Below are positions 62,912-64,000 of a stretch of DNA of 64,000 bases, piece after piece (position 1 is the first letter of the stretch; every line of letters starts with the position of its first letter). The stretch lies in contig JAVTVX010000010.1 in the NCBI GenBank assembly GCA_033439265.1, positions 26,401,056 to 26,465,055 on the forward strand, written 5' to 3'. The stretch is from Dillenia suffruticosa (taxonomy: Eukaryota > Streptophyta > Magnoliopsida > Dilleniales > Dilleniaceae). The notes below the pieces were generated by a model, which was not told the origin of the DNA, did not search any database, and was given only the letters and a program-made list of their open reading frames with translations. A program made the position numbers and the translations under genes.

Positions 62912-63467
62912 ATGGAAAAATCAATTTTGGATAGGCTTGAATGGCACTTGACAGTGCCTACAGCTTACATTTTCCTTGCTGCATTCGTCACGGCTGTGAT
63001 TCCTGATGAGCAGGTAAAGCAATTTTTTCGATTAGCTTTATCTATCAGATATCCCAATTAGGAGAAGGGAGCGAGACTTGTCTATGTTGTTTCAATTTTG
63101 TAGTTGGAAAATTTAGTATACTGTTTTGCGGAGCTTGGAATGATGAACAATGAAACTAGCTTCACTTGTTACCCTTCCAAGTTTGTTGCCTCTGCATTTT
63201 ATGTGGCTTGCTGCATTTTGGCCAAGACACCTGCTTGGAGTAAGACCTTAATGCTGCACCCTGGTTTGTGTTAATTCCAATTCATGTAAGTCCCTTCTGC
63301 GCATTTTTTTCCAGCAATTTCAGCATTTTTCTAGTCGGTTTATGTGGTTAGTAAATATATGTTTTCCTTTTTTATGCAGACATTGTGCAAAGTTATTAGT
63401 CAGCAACCATAGGGCAGCACGTCAAGGCAAGTTGAAGGCAATTTACGGGAAATACTCAAATTCTTAG
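62912..63467 (+). pseudogene. Mitotic cyclin B fragment (C-terminal cyclin box)
   Basis: 62912-63013 encodes MEKSILDRLEWHLTVPTAYI...VIPDEQ and ends at a gtaaag donor. 63104-63263 continues LENLVYCFAELGMMNNETSF, CYPSKFVASAFY and KTPAW. 63380-63467 gives HCAKLLVSNHRAARQGKLKA and YGKYSNS then stop. These align with the end of the first and most of the second cyclin fold of plant CYCB1. The destruction box, the whole conserved N-terminal cyclin box with its MRAIL/CDK-binding face and the GYSE-type junction are absent, and the last piece does not join in frame with either candidate donor. It is a truncated relic rather than a working cyclin. Confidence 0.75.
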
Positions 63468-64000
63468 AGATGTTGTGTGTCTCTGCTTCCACCAGCAGAG
63501 TCACTAGTCTTTTATGGTGTGCCTTCCACTGATACTAATTGTACAGTGTAGTAGGTGGTTTGTAATATGCAATTCTTCAGGCTCTCTCTCTCTCTCTCTC
63601 TCAACTGAGATTATACTTGGTATTCTAGGCGTGACAAAGGTTGTCATGACGCCTGAAAACATTTGAAATTTTGGGGCCTTCATGACCAAAGCAAATTAGT
63701 ATGGTTATTTGAAAATTTGAGGATGTTGATTTAAATTTCCAAAGTCTTTGTTTCAGATGGTTTCTATTTTTTTTATTGCATAGAGTCAACATTCAAAGCA
63801 TACACCCTCCCCCAAAGCATGTAGCTTCAACCACTTAAAATCCAAGCATGAAGCTACTACCCTGGTTGTGCCAAGCTCCACTAACATACCCTCAAAATCC
63901 AAACAGGTTAAGTGAAGATTCATAATATAAACAGGTCAAAGTATTTAGTATGGTTATTCAGTAGACCCCATGATTAACACATATTATAAACATGAGCTTA
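63468..64000. other. Right edge, no gene recognised
   Basis: This is the flank of the cyclin relic with a short CT run (63582-63602). Nothing else can be supported. Confidence 0.5.

Noticed and set aside
33146-63467. CDC20 and cyclin B in one window as a functional cell-cycle cluster
   Set aside because: The cyclin is a truncated relic 27 kb away with an unrelated gene array between.
1-64000. CRISPR arrays, tRNA/rRNA genes, bacterial or organellar inserts
   Set aside because: No spaced direct repeats, cloverleaf or rRNA-like stretches were noticed; tandem repeats present are explained by microsatellites and gene duplication.

Overview
The window is AT-rich nuclear DNA from a flowering plant, most likely a non-grass with intron-rich genes. 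The evidence is GT-AG introns in plant-type genes (a chromomethylase, a plant gluconokinase, plant CDC20 and DUF1218 membrane proteins), Ty1/copia, L1 and RTE retroelements, and (GA)n/(CT)n leaders. I cannot name a genus. No bacterial operon, CRISPR array or rRNA/tRNA gene was seen.

Layout. Positions 1-3.8 kb are retroelement debris: a broken Ty1/copia element whose 5' LTR and primer-binding site are in the window, an L1-type LINE fragment and a probable solo LTR. This debris abuts the first visible exon of a CMT3-like chromomethylase (plus strand, 4225-9414, 12 exons, 438 residues). Its BAH domain and catalytic motif I are not in the window. Next, on the minus strand, is a ten-exon scramblase-family gene (10993-25413, 376 aa). 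Its 7.6-kb fourth intron carries one RTE LINE inserted inside an older, oppositely oriented RTE copy, and both insertions still have target-site duplications. Gluconokinase follows on the plus strand (28592-30160, 182 aa), then CDC20, the APC/C activator (33475-35620, 448 aa), with a mitosis-specific promoter element and a partial duplication of its own last exon just downstream.

From 37.7 to 60.9 kb there is a head-to-tail minus-strand array of five DUF1218 four-helix membrane protein genes, here called A to E, all with the same three-exon structure. A and E look intact. B is a pseudogene. C is open but has lost the family's C-terminal motif. D has a good C-terminus but a 5-bp frameshift in exon 2. 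C and D sit in a roughly 4.4-kb tandem duplication whose junctions fall inside the third exons, as expected from unequal crossing-over. The last 3 kb hold a hAT-like MITE and a truncated mitotic cyclin B fragment.

The genes do not form one pathway. Chromomethylase maintains CHG methylation, mainly on elements like those around it. Scramblase is probably organellar. Gluconokinase feeds 6-phosphogluconate to the pentose phosphate pathway. CDC20 and the cyclin B relic belong to mitotic control. The DUF1218 array belongs to a family linked to cell wall/lignin and vascular patterning. I found no convincing undescribed system. The strongest observations are the structural history of the DUF1218 array, the nested RTE insertion with both duplications readable, and the missing front of the chromomethylase next to an LTR.
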